64,000 bases of DNA from Cladosporium sp. IMV 00045 (Eukaryota; Ascomycota; Dothideomycetes; Cladosporiales; Cladosporiaceae). This document shows positions 1-12,101 of the stretch, in pieces. The DNA lies in NCBI GenBank assembly GCA_001931905.2, contig MSJI02000240.1:34093-98092 (forward strand), given 5' to 3'. The notes under the pieces are model-generated. The model did not search any database. It saw only the letters and a list, made by a program, of their open reading frames with translations, and was not told the origin of the DNA. The translations under genes and the position numbers were made by a program. Position 1 is the stretch's first letter, and every line of letters begins with the position of its first letter.

Positions 1-15
1 AACATCTGCACTTAC

Positions 16-1892
16 TCTGTTTCGCCATACACTGATCCCTCGGTTAGATTCTCGTAGCGCTCCACAATCGGAATGGGATTGCTGAAATTCAATTCCTGCC
101 ATCCATTCGAGGTCGAAGAAGGCGTGTAGCTGATGCTTCTGCTATTCTCGAACACCGCCGGCAGAAGTGTATCCAGGAACAGAGCCTCATATTCTTTGAC
201 ATATTTCTCCAGATCCTCCGGCGCGGACTGATTCACGAGAGATAGCTCGAGGTTTTCCAGCTCGTTACCACCAGCCCATAAAGCCAATGAAGCTGCGTGA
301 CTTGATTAGTGACATTCGACAACAACCATACAAACCAAGCGATATCAGTTCCTTCCAGTCGCGGCAAGACTTACGATGATGATTCACCCTCCTAACGTTA
401 TACTCCGCCTCCTCCCTGACATCGGCCAAAAATGCCTCATCCACAGGATAAAGCGCATCACCAAACTCAAACTCACTCCAGAGCAGTATACCTCTCTCAT
501 CCGCGAGATCGAACAGAAAGTCCGGACTGTACGCTCCACTCGCCCAGACGCGGAGCATGTTCTGATTGCCATCGACAACGCTGTCGAATAGTCTGGCCAT
601 TTTCTCGGGCGTGACGCGTGGCCAGAAAGCGTCTGGGGGAATGAAGTTGGAGCCTTTGGCGTAGAAGACGTGGCCGTTCACTTCGAAGTGCCAGTTGTTG
701 CCCGGTGCGATGCCTTGGGATAGTTGGGCTTGGATGACGGGAAACTCGTTGAGGACGATGGTGCGGAAGCCGGTGCGTTTTTTGATGATTGCTATGGTGT
801 TGTTGTTGGGGCCTTGGACGGTGATGGTCAGGTGGTAGAGGTTCTGAGGGCCGAGACCGTTCGGCCACCAGAGATCGACGGTGTTGGAGGGAATGATCGT
901 TGAGCCTGTGATGGCACTGTCCGTCTGGTTGACGTTGTTTAGAGGACCCTCGGAGACGGTTGAGTTGTCATCATCTTTGAGGACGTAGCAAAGTGTCACA
1001 TCTTGCGGTAGCTGACCCAAGTAATCCAGGCTAGCGTTGACAACCCAGTCTTTACTTTGGTCCGGCGGAATCAAATTAAGCTGTCCTTCGCGGTAGATAT
1101 CAATATCGCTGTTCCTCACATGCACTTCCTCGGGTCCCAACTGAACCACAAAGGCCGGCTTCCAAGGTCCCGCCGGAGCGAACGCAGGACCCCAATCCCA
1201 GCCGAAATCACTCTGTTCTTTCCTGTTCATTCGTTCAGCTTGAATCCACCCGCAGTACCAGACGGATACTGCACAAAATCGGCAGGGAGATGAACATACC
1301 TGATGAACCAACGATTAGGAAACTCAAACACCTGCTGCACGCCCTGAGGCCACGTCCTCTGCTCCGGCTGCTCAGCAATCTGATCCGCGATCTTCGTCGC
1401 CGACCCAAAGTTCAACTCTATCACAGCATCCTCCTCCGCACATCCGTCCGTGAGAACATCCGAAACGTCAAACCACCATTGGCGGAACTGGTTGCCCGCT
1501 CTGCCCACATGCTGACCGCAGAAGGAGATCTCCACGAAAGTGTCTAGGCCGTCGAATACCAGCCAGGTTGAGCCATTGCTACTGCTATCATTGCTCTGTC
1601 CAGATGGTGATGATGAGAGACCCTCAATCGGCCCGCTGGTATAAGTCCAATTATTCCAAGCTACCCATCGAAGATTGAAGTCGTTGAGATCATGGTAGGG
1701 ATCTCCGATGACTCCTGCAGCATAGAGATCGAGGTGTGCTTGACTCGGCAGAGAGGCAGGGACGGAGATGTTGAGAGCAGGGTTGGAGAGCGTCCAGGGA
1801 TGGCCTTCTAGAGGTATTGTCTTTTTTGACCAGGCGGAAGATGCGAGTAAGCTCTGTAGGAGGAATGGGAGGAGGGGCGATGTCGGTGCCAT
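16..1892 (-). CDS. Beta-mannosidase, GH2 type (3' end beyond window)
   Basis: Secreted exo-acting enzyme that releases beta-1,4-linked mannose from the ends of manno-oligosaccharides, in mannan and N-glycan breakdown. Three exons are visible: 1892-1300, 1222-375 and 292-16. The introns are 77 bp (GTATGT..ACAG) and 82 bp (GTAAGT..GCAG), and a further GTAAGT donor at 15 runs off the window, so the C-terminus is missing. I chose ATG 1892 because it opens a signal peptide ([20 protein letters not shown]). Splicing restores the family signature [19 protein letters not shown] and then [14 protein letters not shown], where Glu491 is the expected GH2 acid/base. The nucleophile should lie in the missing part. 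Many N-glycosylation sequons fit secretion. The family call is firm; substrate preference is inferred. Confidence 0.93.
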
Positions 1893-2960
1893 TTTTGGGG
1901 AGTCCTTTGTTCTGTCATGTGAAGAAGAGGACTTCCTCAAATCAAGCGAGACATATAAATAAGCAAGTAGGTGCCTGTTAAACAAAAGTCCAGAAGAAAG
2001 ACCAAGCTTCGAAGACAAGCCTTGTGGCGTCAAGGACAAGCACTCTTGATATTTCTACCGATCAGAGCAAGCAAAGAGGGGGAGGGATTCCACGAGGCTC
2101 ATGACACGCGGAAATACCTAGTCCGTCGGCCTGCGTGCAACAGTAGTAGTAGTGATCACAACTCCGCTCCCGGACCAAGACCTTACCTCGATCCAGCAAT
2201 GATTGCAAAGGGAGTGACGAAAGTGAGGAGCATGGGTGCATGGTAACGGCAATCAGCAACCGAACCCCTCACGAGCTTCAGCTTCTGCTGGAAACTGTTG
2301 TCCCGCCCTTGATTACAACAGCATCTGCGGAGTTCGATGTAACGTTCCTGAGATGGAACCTCAAGCGATGTGAGAGAATTGAGTTAAAAGGAGCGGATGT
2401 CAGGGCGATGACGTCTTGCGTGCGGCACGGTAGCCGAGAGATTCTATTAAAAAAAAGTAAGAAGCATCACACTACAGGACAACTGGTAGAGGTATGTGGC
2501 ATGCCTAAATATTCCATTCGCGTGTACTAGAAAAACGTAGGAGACTACTGATCAATAGGTGAATATCCCAAACGATGCCTCGCTATGCTTATAAAAGCAA
2601 GAATAAACAACAAACAATAGAATGTACTGTATGTATGTCCTGCCGCCGAATTCCTCTTTCTGTCTCCCACTCGACCGATCCTTTTCCTAGGTAAAATGAT
2701 CCCAAATGAAAGTAAAGAGGTTACTGCGCTCGTCACTGCATCATCGGCCGGAAGCTTCTGACCCGATACCATCTTCGGGACCACCTTCCCATGTGTCTCG
2801 AAAGCAAGAGAATAAGGCCATTGTATGTCACCCTAAAAGGCTTGTTGCCATTTCTTAAAACACACTCCCTCAACGCCGTCGCCCAGAAACCAAGAATGAA
2901 ACGTACATTCAAGTCGTTGTTCGATCTAATCGAAAGGGGAAAAAGCGCTTCAAAGGACTC
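1893..2960. other. Intergenic, 5' of beta-mannosidase and 3' of phosphatase
   Basis: About 1.07 kb. It holds the beta-mannosidase promoter and the 3' flank of the phosphatase gene. Short ORFs occur on both strands, but none has a domain, a convincing start or intron logic. No RNA gene or mobile element was recognised. Confidence 0.6.
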
Positions 2961-5708
2961 TTAATTCGAGGACTCCTTATGTTCAGGTCCCAACTCGGGT
3001 GGCCCTTGTTCCTGTTCGACGAGCCATTCCATAACGCTCTCATAGCAGAGGACGAATTGACGTAAACTTTGGACCATGCTGAGGCGCTGGTGGCGGAAGT
3101 CCTCGACGGTCTTCTCGATGAGGTCGACGTCGTCGTCATTAATCCACGAACCCTCAACACTATCACGTGAAGGATCCTTCCGATCGAGGGATGAGAAAGA
3201 GTCAAAGAAATCCTTGCCACCGCTGGAGGATTTTTTCGCGGGCGTGTTTGTATCAAGGTCCATGGGCGAGGCCAGGCGATTTGATCTGGTAGGGGTAGCA
3301 GGCGTGGGCCCTTGTACAGCACCGAGTCGGCGGATGCGTTGCCGTTTGAGCATGTCAATAACTGAGCTGACCGTGCAGAATGTTCCCGTGCGACCACAGC
3401 CAGCGGAGCAATGAACCATGACTGGTCGAGATTCAGCGGGCTCGGGTTCCTTTGAGGTGGTTTTATTAGTAGCGCAGACGACTGCATCGCACTGTTCCAC
3501 CAGACCAAGCAGATGAGCTGGATGAGCGGGTGCGCCAAAGTCAGGCCAAGAAGAAAACTGTAGCTGAGTGATCTCACGCATACGCTCAAAAGGTCGTTGT
3601 TCGTGGCGAAGAGAGAATTTCCGAACGGTGACAAATGGTTGCTCTCCGTTCGGCTTTTCATCTTTGTGGTCTTGAGGTGCAAGTGGAATGTTGGCGGGAT
3701 TGGTCGAAGAACGTCGGGCAGCAGACGGACGCTTTTTGTGTCGGTGAATCTTTGCAGGCTCGAGAGACGCCCTCTTCTCTGACAGGAACTCCAGTTGTAG
3801 CGGGCCATACTGGCTTTGATCCCAGTAGTTATGGGCCTTGACCTGAGCTCCTTCCTTCTCCGCGGTAAGCATGACAATTACCCGAACATCCTGCTGCCAG
3901 ACAACGTTCCAGAAATCGTCGAAAGTCGCCGGTATAGGTGCCTGAGTTGAGATGAATCGCTTATGGCTCAAAGACGCTTTAATGTGATTGGCGTTGAAGT
4001 AGTCGCAGTCGTTTCTGGGCACGCCTTCTAGTTTCACACGGGAGTGTTCGAACGGCCAAATGTTATTGTATCGATTCTTGTTGCCCTTTTCCAGGCCAGC
4101 AATTTGCACCCCCTGCGACGGTGGTTTGTTTGCGTCCTGCTTTTCAGGTGATGTGTCCGAGAAAGTGACCTGTCCGGACAGTGCATCCTCCATACGTTTC
4201 TTCTCTCGCTTCTCGATCTGCTCGAATCGCTTCGATACCGTCTTGCCCTGGTCCTTCTCTTCTGAAGCTTGCTTGAGCCATTTCGGGAAACCGTGCTGTT
4301 CTGTGTTCTGAGTTGCTCGACCTGGGTGCTTGAGTGGTAATTGCCCGACGCCGCCAATGAGATCCATGTTTTGTCTGATGTTGCCGAAGAAGGGATTGGC
4401 AGGCTTGTCGGTGGAAGGCATGGGACAGCCTCCGATGACTGGCGCAACCTTTGGTCCATCGGCGCCATTAGCCGTCGTGGACTTACTGACCTTTTGCGAA
4501 TCTACTCCAGCCTCGACATATGATGGGAATCGCTTGGCAAACTCAGCCATGCCGCCCTTGATGATGTATGGTGTTCCATCGTACCCTTCTGCTTGAAACT
4601 TCTTGATGGTGTTCATGCAGGTCGTGGCATCCTTCAGTTGTGAAGAACTGTTGTCGTACACGACAATGTACTTGCTACTCCGCCAGCTGCAGAACCTTGC
4701 TCGTTGCTCTTCATCTTTGAAAGTCTCGGCCAACTTTTCGACATTGAAGGAGGGTCGCTTCAAAAGTGTGGTGGGGATGCAAAGGTTGAGAGCGTCTCGA
4801 ACGTGAGACTGTGCGTACTGAGTCGAGACTCGGAGGTCCAAGATCAGTACTTGTTCATAGTCTGCTGTGAGAAGATTCACAACATGTTGTGCTGTTGTCA
4901 TCAATTGACTCTCCGTGTCGTCCTTTATGGGCAGTGTCTCGGCGCGGTGCTTTGACATGCCAGCGGATCCTGTAAATGACCTGTCCAAAGGTAGATTGAC
5001 CCGGGGGTGTCGGTCGGGTGATCCAGCCCGTCGGTTGTGCTCGCTGGGTGCCTGAATAGCTGGTGACGCTCTGCGTGTCAGCTCAGGGTACGTCAATGAG
5101 CCGGGGGACAGCATGCGCTTAGGCGATTGGGCCATCTCGGCTGCTGCTGGGTCGAGAGAATCCCTACTTCGTGATGGTGGCGGCGCACTCTCTCGTGCTC
5201 CCGGTATGGGTTTGGCTCCATCATTGGAACCGGATTGCCGACTTCCAGTCCTGGCATGGGAGGTGACAGGAGGAGGGGGGGCACTCATGTTGAAAGAGCC
5301 AGCGCCGAAGTTGCCCAGTTGAAATGACTTCTCTTCGGAAACCTTCTTGAAAGCATCATACTCGGGGTTCTGGTCGTGAGGAATCACAGTAGGCGACGCC
5401 GCAGCCGTTGAACGCACGGCAGATGAAGGAGGGCTCCAATTCTGCTTGGCGTGTTGCTGCGCTGCATTCATATAGCCAGCAGAATCGCCAGCATAGCCGA
5501 AGTAATTAGGACTGGGCGTCTTCGCGCCTTGAGCCTGATGCGGCGTGGCGAGACGGGGAGAGAAGAAGGGCGGCATGGTCGAGCCTTGTGCCTGTGCCTG
5601 TGCCTGGTGTTGAGTGTGCTGGCGCACTGAGGGGGGGTTGGCGGGTCTGACTGTCGATGAGTGGGGAGGATGCTGAGTGTATCGAGGAGAAGTCGCAGCC
5701 TGCGACAT
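2961..5708 (-). CDS. Rhodanese-like plus protein tyrosine phosphatase (Pyp/Ptp2-3 type)
   Basis: Single-exon, 915-aa protein with the layout of fungal tyrosine phosphatases that dephosphorylate stress-type MAP kinases (S. pombe Pyp1/Pyp2, yeast Ptp2/Ptp3). The N-terminal ~270 residues are Pro/Ser/Gln-rich and probably disordered. A rhodanese fold follows at about 270-395 (VLILDLRVSTQYAQSHVRDA). The PTP domain is at about 510-895, with the KNRYNNIWPFEHSRVKL entry motif, WPD loop (W721-P-D723) and P-loop HCSAGCGRTG with catalytic Cys767 and Arg773. All catalytic residues are present, so it should be active. The rhodanese active-site cysteine loop is replaced by Asp/Asn/Ser residues, as expected for a docking domain. 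The MAP kinase target is inferred from family knowledge. Confidence 0.93.
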   Translation of the reverse strand: MSQAATSPRYTQHPPHSSTVRPANPPSVRQHTQHQAQAQAQGSTMPPFFSPRLATPHQAQGAKTPSPNYFGYAGDSAGYMNAAQQHAKQNWSPPSSAVRSTAAASPTVIPHDQNPEYDAFKKVSEEKSFQLGNFGAGSFNMSAPPPPVTSHARTGSRQSGSNDGAKPIPGARESAPPPSRSRDSLDPAAAEMAQSPKRMLSPGSLTYPELTRRASPAIQAPSEHNRRAGSPDRHPRVNLPLDRSFTGSAGMSKHRAETLPIKDDTESQLMTTAQHVVNLLTADYEQVLILDLRVSTQYAQSHVRDALNLCIPTTLLKRPSFNVEKLAETFKDEEQRARFCSWRSSKYIVVYDNSSSQLKDATTCMNTIKKFQAEGYDGTPYIIKGGMAEFAKRFPSYVEAGVDSQKVSKSTTANGADGPKVAPVIGGCPMPSTDKPANPFFGNIRQNMDLIGGVGQLPLKHPGRATQNTEQHGFPKWLKQASEEKDQGKTVSKRFEQIEKREKKRMEDALSGQVTFSDTSPEKQDANKPPSQGVQIAGLEKGNKNRYNNIWPFEHSRVKLEGVPRNDCDYFNANHIKASLSHKRFISTQAPIPATFDDFWNVVWQQDVRVIVMLTAEKEGAQVKAHNYWDQSQYGPLQLEFLSEKRASLEPAKIHRHKKRPSAARRSSTNPANIPLAPQDHKDEKPNGEQPFVTVRKFSLRHEQRPFERMREITQLQFSSWPDFGAPAHPAHLLGLVEQCDAVVCATNKTTSKEPEPAESRPVMVHCSAGCGRTGTFCTVSSVIDMLKRQRIRRLGAVQGPTPATPTRSNRLASPMDLDTNTPAKKSSSGGKDFFDSFSSLDRKDPSRDSVEGSWINDDDVDLIEKTVEDFRHQRLSMVQSLRQFVLCYESVMEWLVEQEQGPPELGPEHKESSN

Positions 5709-8192
5709 AATGCGAACCCCAGAGCAAAGGCGAGTGCGCCGGGATATATTGGATAAGCAGGCAGTGGCGGCGTCTACAGGCAGGCGGCGAAGGACATTAC
5801 TGTATACTGGGCGGGTGACTGGGCCTCATTGTGGATTAGGTGGTGTATACACGGTTGTAGTGGTATGGGTGAGTGTTGGATGATTGGGCGGTGCAGAGAG
5901 GGCGGCGAGGGCAGAATGGCAGACGACTGGAGACTCGCCGGATCCAGTCAGTGTGGTGTAAACCCTTTGGTGACGTAGTAGCCCTCAGCCTCAATAATTT
6001 CAGTTTGCCTCTCACAAAGCAGCAGTCCTGCTCACAGGCCTTGACGGTGCGGATAATTCACGTGACGTTATCACTTCCCCCCAATTCCACTTTTCCTCTT
6101 TATGTATAGTTTAGAGATCGCCCTTCTTAACCGGGAGGCCCATGACGCTATCCCAGTACCTTGGATCTACGGACAAAGGATGGCAAAAACGATACGCACG
6201 TAGCAAATATCCCGTGTCGAGCAGTCGCAGTCCGTACTCTGATGATCAGTACATGCATGAGAGACAACATATACCTCTTCATAGCATTGCAGAGGCGCAC
6301 ACAACAGCGTCTTGCTTAGAAAATGCGGCAGTGGGATGGGCGTATGGCGTATGCAAAACGCAAGACCGCGCCTTTCCCGTCCCGAGCTACAGCACATGGG
6401 TCCCTGCGCCGGGCGATTATCATCGACCTTCCACTGCCACCTTCCAGGTTCAAAGTCCGCCAGGTTCAAGCTCTGGCTCGGCTGCTCGCGTGCGGTATCC
6501 AGAAGAGAGCGTCATCTGTGGACCAGCTCGCCACAAGCCAGAACGTTTCAGCCCCACTCAGGCACAAGCCATTCACTCCTTTGTTCTCTTCGGAACCAGA
6601 CCAAAAGACCGAAAAATACGCACTTTCACCGAAACGCTGCCAGATCGCAGGCGTGAGCTACCTCAGTACAGTACATGTCAATATTCGCCCGTTCTCGCCG
6701 CTTTCGGACAGCTACAAGGCTAGACAAGGAAGCGTAGGTTGGCTTCCCGCTTTGCAACAGGTTCTCGTTTGTCTGCATATGCCCAAGCAAAACGCCATAT
6801 TAGACGTCTGGCCTCTCTCGCCACAGCCACTTGCTTCACTGTGACAGCCATATGTGTATTTGCTGAGAAGTTGCACTGCAGGCTGTTGTGGAGATGAGAT
6901 AAGGTAGGCGACACAGCCGGCGAATGAGTTCTCACATGTGTCAGAGCTACTGTCGTCCTGAAGCGCATGGTTGGGGTAGCTGCAAAACGTGCAAGAGGGC
7001 ATATCATCTCTCCAGACGACAGGAGGCAGGAAAGCCCTCTCATCATGGCGCAGTGTTCTCAGCCAGAGGGATTGTTACAATAGCGAATGATCAACGCCCT
7101 GTCGAGCTGCAGGTCAGGCGCATCTCAAAAAAGCTCGATCTCTTTGCGAGCACTTGTCCGAGGCGTGTGCATTTACTGAAAGCAGGTGAGCAAGGACGGC
7201 CATAATCGCGATCCATTGCCATGGCAGTAATATTCTTTCCGGCAGCTCAAATTTTTGCTTTCGCTGATTGACATCGTATAGCCATGTTTAATCAAGTTTA
7301 CAACTCTGCCAGCGAGGAGAGTTCCGCGACATATACGCTGCGTGCGTCAAGATTCCACGGGTGTATACTTCGTCGATGCCATGCCTCATGAATTGTTGAT
7401 GGCACCTGTCCCGCTCTACCTTGCAGCGTCCTACCCTTGCTAGGAGGCAACGCACGCCAGCTGACAAAGGAAGTCGTTGTATGGCCTTACTTTTCCAGTG
7501 TCAAAACTCGTTGGTGCGAGGTCAGTCGAGTGGCGAAAGAAAGCCACACTTCGAACACAGGCCTCGTCACGGCAGAAGCAGCCAAAGAGATCAAGTTGCA
7601 AGTCAGCATTTAGAAGCGGCCTCGTCCACTAAAGCGGTCGAACATCAGCAACACCTCCGTTGGCCTACAGGATGTAGCGGAGAACTACTTTACCTTTGCT
7701 ACCTTCGCAGGATTTCGCCCTCAACCTTGCCAACAGTCACCCGCCGTGTCCAAAGATGTCGATGATTTGGTCGCTCTGATGTGATGGCGCATGGCCGCAC
7801 TCTTCAGCATGTGGTATTGACGAAGCAGACGAGAATAGTGGAGTCTATGGGAAGCCGGCCATCTCTGTCTGCTATTCACTGTCTGCTAAGCTTTGTCGCC
7901 CCAGCTCTCCACGAAGCCTAATGGAACGTCCGATCATGCTCACCTCTTGCCAGCTCCTGATTGCTCAACAGGATACAACGTTCAGACAAATCCATCTCGG
8001 ATCTCGAATAACCAGTACGATGACGCGACGGACTGCATTAGACCTTGGGCTGCGGTCGGACGGAAAGGCGAAGGCGAGTCTGGGTGCTCCTCTAAATGCA
8101 AAGCATCTCGCGCCCTTCTCTTCCTCACCTTCACGCACGCAATTCACACACACGTCTGCTTCAATCACGGCTAGACAACAATTTTCAACAAC
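5709..8192. other. Long divergent intergenic region
   Basis: About 2.5 kb between the starts of the phosphatase (-) and the amino-acid transporter (+). Overlapping ORFs at about 6142-6844 have no recognisable domain and overlap one another in different frames, so I do not call them. It presumably holds both promoters and 5' leaders. No RNA gene was seen. Confidence 0.5.
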
Positions 8193-10014
8193 ATGGCAAA
8201 TCAAATTCCGGTTCTCGTGCCTGCTGGTGCTCCAGTCATCGCTCAGGTCCGCATCGATAGAGGCAGCCTGAGCTCCACCGAAACTCTCCAGAGCAGCGAA
8301 AGTGATATCAGCGCCACTCCCAAAGCAGCTCTCGTTCAGACGAACAGCCTAAGCACCATCACAACCACCAACGCGACTGACGATCCTGCAAGAATTGAGG
8401 CAGGATATGAGACACCCGCAGGCGACTCAGATGATGATGCCACTCAGCACATCCCTCGCACCGTACGTGACCAGACTTTATCAACCCGCCCCTGCACTTG
8501 TGCGCGCTGTCTCTAATGCTACTCGTGTAGGCTGGCTGGATCAAAGCAGCATTCACAATGTTCAAGACCCAGGTAGGACTCGGGGTACTACAGCTCCCTA
8601 AAGCTTTCGCGCTCCTCGGACTCATGCCTGGAATCTGCTGTCTTATCTTCTTCACCATCGTCGCATTCTGGCTCGGTTTCCAAATAGACGGAGCCGGAAA
8701 ACGCTATCCACGCGTTCGCTCCCTGGCTCATGTCGGTGAAATGATAGCCGGTCGAGTCGGGGCAGAAGTATTCGGAGGCGCATATTTCCTCTGTGAGTTC
8801 GGCCCCAACTTCTTCTCTTAACATCGCAGCTGACCACGCGCTACCCAGACTTCCTGACCGTTGGTGCCTCCGCCATCAGCAGCATCAGCATCGCATTAAA
8901 CGCCGTTTCACAACATGCTGCTTGTACCAACGTATGGTTCGGTATTGCTGCCCTGGTCGCTTTGGCTCTTTGCTCTATCCGGACTATCGGTAAAGTTGGA
9001 CAGCTCGCTGTCCTCGGTACACTTTCTATCATAGCGGCCAGTACGTATCTCTTCACGTTTCTGAAAGTTTCCTGAGCTAACGGATCCTCGCAGTGATCGT
9101 TTTCCTCGCCGCCCTTGGCGCAGGGAATCGTCCCATCGATGCACCTCCACCAGGCGACAGGGTGTCCGACTGGAAACTCATCGGCAAAGCAAACATCAAA
9201 CAGCTACTGACAGGCATAGCTTATCTGTCCTTTTCCTGGTCCGGGTTGCCCTCCTTCTTCAACATTCGAGCTGAGATGAAGGAGCCAAAGCTCTACAAGC
9301 GTGCCTTGACCTGGAGCTTGTCAGCAGTGGCCATCGTGTACATGACGGTCGCTGTGACAGTCTACGTACTCTGTGGGTCGCACGTCAGCTCGCCTGCTCT
9401 CGGATCTGCTGGGCCTCGCTTCAAAATCATATGCTACGGCATCGCCCTCGTCGGTCTTTGCGTTACGGCGTGCCTTATCTTGCATGTACGTGGACTCACA
9501 CACATTTTTTATGCATCGATCCAAACTAACCTCTTCCCTCCTAGTACGCCGCAAAGCACCTCTACCAACGCGTTACTGCCTTCACAACAAGACCTCGAAA
9601 GGGCACCAGCTCGCCCGTCTCCACGACTCCGATCGTGCGCAACGTCCAAAGCCACCAACCCCAGCACAAAAGCGCCGAGACCTCATCATCTGGTACAGCT
9701 GCTCCTCGTCCGTGACCATACTCGCATACATCATCGCCAACGCCGTCCCCAACTTCCAGGACCTGGTGGCACTGATCGGCGCCTTTCTGGGCACTTTCAT
9801 CTGCTTCCACCCGATGGCTTGCCTATGGTTTCACGACAACTGGCGATCCGCGGCGCGGAACAAGAGGTTTTGGTCCAAAGCGTGCTGGCATGCGTTCCTA
9901 CTCGTGCTCGGGTCGTTTCTTGTCGCTGCGTGCACTTGGGCTGCGTGCAGTAATATCGCAGTGTCTAGTACGAGTGTTAAGCCTTGGTCGTGTGCTGAAA
10001 ATTCGGACAAGTGA
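8193..10014 (+). CDS. AAAP-family amino-acid transporter (Avt-like)
   Basis: Multi-spanning permease of the amino acid/auxin permease family, probably moving amino acids across the vacuolar or plasma membrane. Exons are 8193-8462, 8531-8792, 8849-9040, 9094-9485 and a last exon ending at 10014. The hydrophilic N-terminal ~90 residues precede the hallmark AFTMFKTQVGLGVLQLPKAF (first membrane helix). The last exon is a problem. The strong acceptor CTCCTAG at 9544 restores the conserved LHYAAKHLYQRV but then runs out of frame with the clear C-terminal helices (ILAYIIANAVPNFQDLVALI). The weaker acceptor ACAAG at 9591 keeps a 512-aa frame open but drops those residues. A further 3' intron (AA|GTGAGT..TGTAG) could add five residues. 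Substrate is unknown. Confidence 0.85.
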
Positions 10015-10256
10015 GTTAAGATCAGTGTTGTGGGCATTTTGTCGGATGCTGGGTGTAGGTGGCATAAGCTTTGACATTCAGACATGATCACGGACAGTTA
10101 CATATGTAGATTTCCTTGCATTCGTATAAATTCGAAAACTACGCTGTACGCTCCAATCTCGCAATGACTCAAACACAAGCTGAACAAGACCGCAAGCCAT
10201 CATCGTCATCGTTATCATCATCGCACGAAAACCCTCCACATATTGCAACCCGACTC

Positions 10257-11458
10257 TCAAAGCCTCGCAGTCATCCAGCTCTCAATAGCCTCCGTGCTCT
10301 CCTCCTTCCCCTTGATCCCAATTAACTTATGGGGCAACCAGCCCACATGCGCCCCAGTGTTCGTCCTGACATACTCGGTGTCAGGATGACTCGTCTTGAG
10401 CCTTTTGGCAATGGCGTCAATGCTGTCGATGAGAACCTCCTGCCCACCGCCCCAGACGAAGATACCCTTGACGATCTTGTCGATGCCAGAGAACCAGTCT
10501 GCCGGCGCGAGCAGAAATTGGTTGTAGCTGTCGTATTTTGCAGAGCCTAGAATCACATCGTCAACGCGGTTTCGATCTGATGGGATTCAGATGTGAGGAT
10601 AATGTACCCATGAAAGCTGAGGACCATCTGTCCGCGGCTGCTCCGCAGACAAAGTCGCTCCCTTCGTTGCGTTTGACGGAATCGTCGTCGGTTCCGAATT
10701 TGACCCACGGGCTGGTGAGGAGGGCACCTGCGAGAGGACCGGGCAGTTGCACGCGGAGGTTCTCTGAGAGGTCCGGGTGAGGGTGGAGGATGTGCGATAG
10801 CAGAGCGAGAGTCGCGTGCCCACCGGCTGAGTCGCCGCCGACGAAGACCTGCGAGTTGCTTGTTAGAAATTTCGGGCCCTTGAGCTGCATGTTCTTGGTG
10901 GAAGCAAGTCCTTACATCTTCCGGCTTCTTGCCTTGACCTTGCAGAAGCCAGATCAAACTCTCGGCAGCCTGCTTCAGTTGCAGAGGATATTGACCTTCC
11001 GGAGAACAGGTATAACCAACAGCCGCAATGGCGGTGCTCTTGGTCTTGGACAGATCGGCCTGAAGCTCGTACAGCCATTCCAAGTGCGCAGGCGACAAGG
11101 GATTGACATAGCCGCCGCCATGGAAGTACAGGAACACTTTCTCAGCGCCCCTGTTGCCAATCCAGTGGACCTTCAGTCCGCTTGCCAGGACGGCGGTATC
11201 AGGCTGAAATCCTTTCTGGCTCGCGAAGCTGAGGTACGAAGATTCCGTCGAGGGGTTGAGCCATTTCTCGTGGGCGATGGTCATGTTTGACAGCACATAG
11301 CGGGCTAGGGTGTAGATGAAGTCCTTGTAGGCGGTCGGAGGCTTTGAACTGCTGTTGAAGGGCCTACCTGCCAGGCGAAGAAGGCCGAGGGATATGCCTA
11401 TTGCCAGGTGTGGGAACAAGGCTAGCTTCTCGATCAGGGATGCTTTCTGGGTGGCCAT
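10257..11458 (-). CDS. Alpha/beta hydrolase (HSL-like esterase/lipase)
   Basis: Esterase or lipase-like hydrolase of the alpha/beta-hydrolase fold-3 group, 357 aa. Exons are 11458-10916, 10848-10608 and 10546-10257. The second intron is 61 bp (GTACAT..TCTAG); a nearer AG would leave only 31 bp. The oxyanion-hole motif HGGGYV is at 113-118 and the nucleophile elbow GGDSAGG puts Ser188 as nucleophile. The C-terminal GAHVGW supplies the histidine, with the acidic residue probably in VWGGGQEVL. A hydrophobic stretch near residues 15-31 could anchor it to a membrane. It is convergent with the amino-acid transporter (242 bp apart) and divergent from the F-box gene. Substrate cannot be told from sequence. 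Confidence 0.9.
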
Positions 11459-12101
11459 GTTTGGACGATGTGAAATTGATCTGAGATTCTGCTGTGTTAG
11501 TTGCGGACGATGCCTGCACTCGGTCCTTCGCTTCTCGGAGAAGAACAGAGGAAGAAAGAGCGTAGGGATCAGGCATCCTTTATACGGTATCTTGGTAATC
11601 GTTCGTTCCTCCCACTGCCCCGCTCTGGTGGCTGAACTGCAGTCTAACGGTGCATAAGTCGAAAAGTATGTATGTCTTCCAACTCCCAGCATTACCTGGC
11701 TGCTACATGCCACTAACAGCGACATACTTTTCTGACGCAGTGCAGCCGAGGCGATACCAAGCCTGACGGCGCCCCTTCTGTTTATTGAACTTTCATACCA
11801 CGATTCCACAAGGGCCTGATCAAGTAAAGCACGAGCCAGGCATGTATATCACATCGTCGAGCGAACATCCTTTTCTTTTGATAGGTACAATTTTACCCAA
11901 AGCCAGGAATATTGGTGGTAAGTACCTTACTGCACTTGCGACGCAAGCAATGCACATCTCCGCACTGAGGTCATCCGTTATCTCCACTCGCGTGCAATAC
12001 AACGACAATTCTGACCAGCTCTGCAGGAGTTTGAAAGTATCCGCCATTATATAAATCGAAACTTCTCACACCGTCATCTGCCGTGTAACTTTACACAAAC
12101 C
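11459..12101. other. Divergent promoter region
   Basis: 643 bp between the starts of the hydrolase (-) and the F-box gene (+). No ORF with domain support and no RNA gene were seen. It should contain both promoters. Confidence 0.5.

Noticed and set aside
6142..6844. Overlapping plus-strand ORFs of 193 and 173 codons
   Set aside because: Two frames overlap, with no domain, no codon bias like neighbouring genes and no intron logic.
10577..10608. 31-bp intron option in the alpha/beta hydrolase gene
   Set aside because: Too short for a fungal intron; the 61-bp alternative ending at 10547 keeps frame and matches the family.
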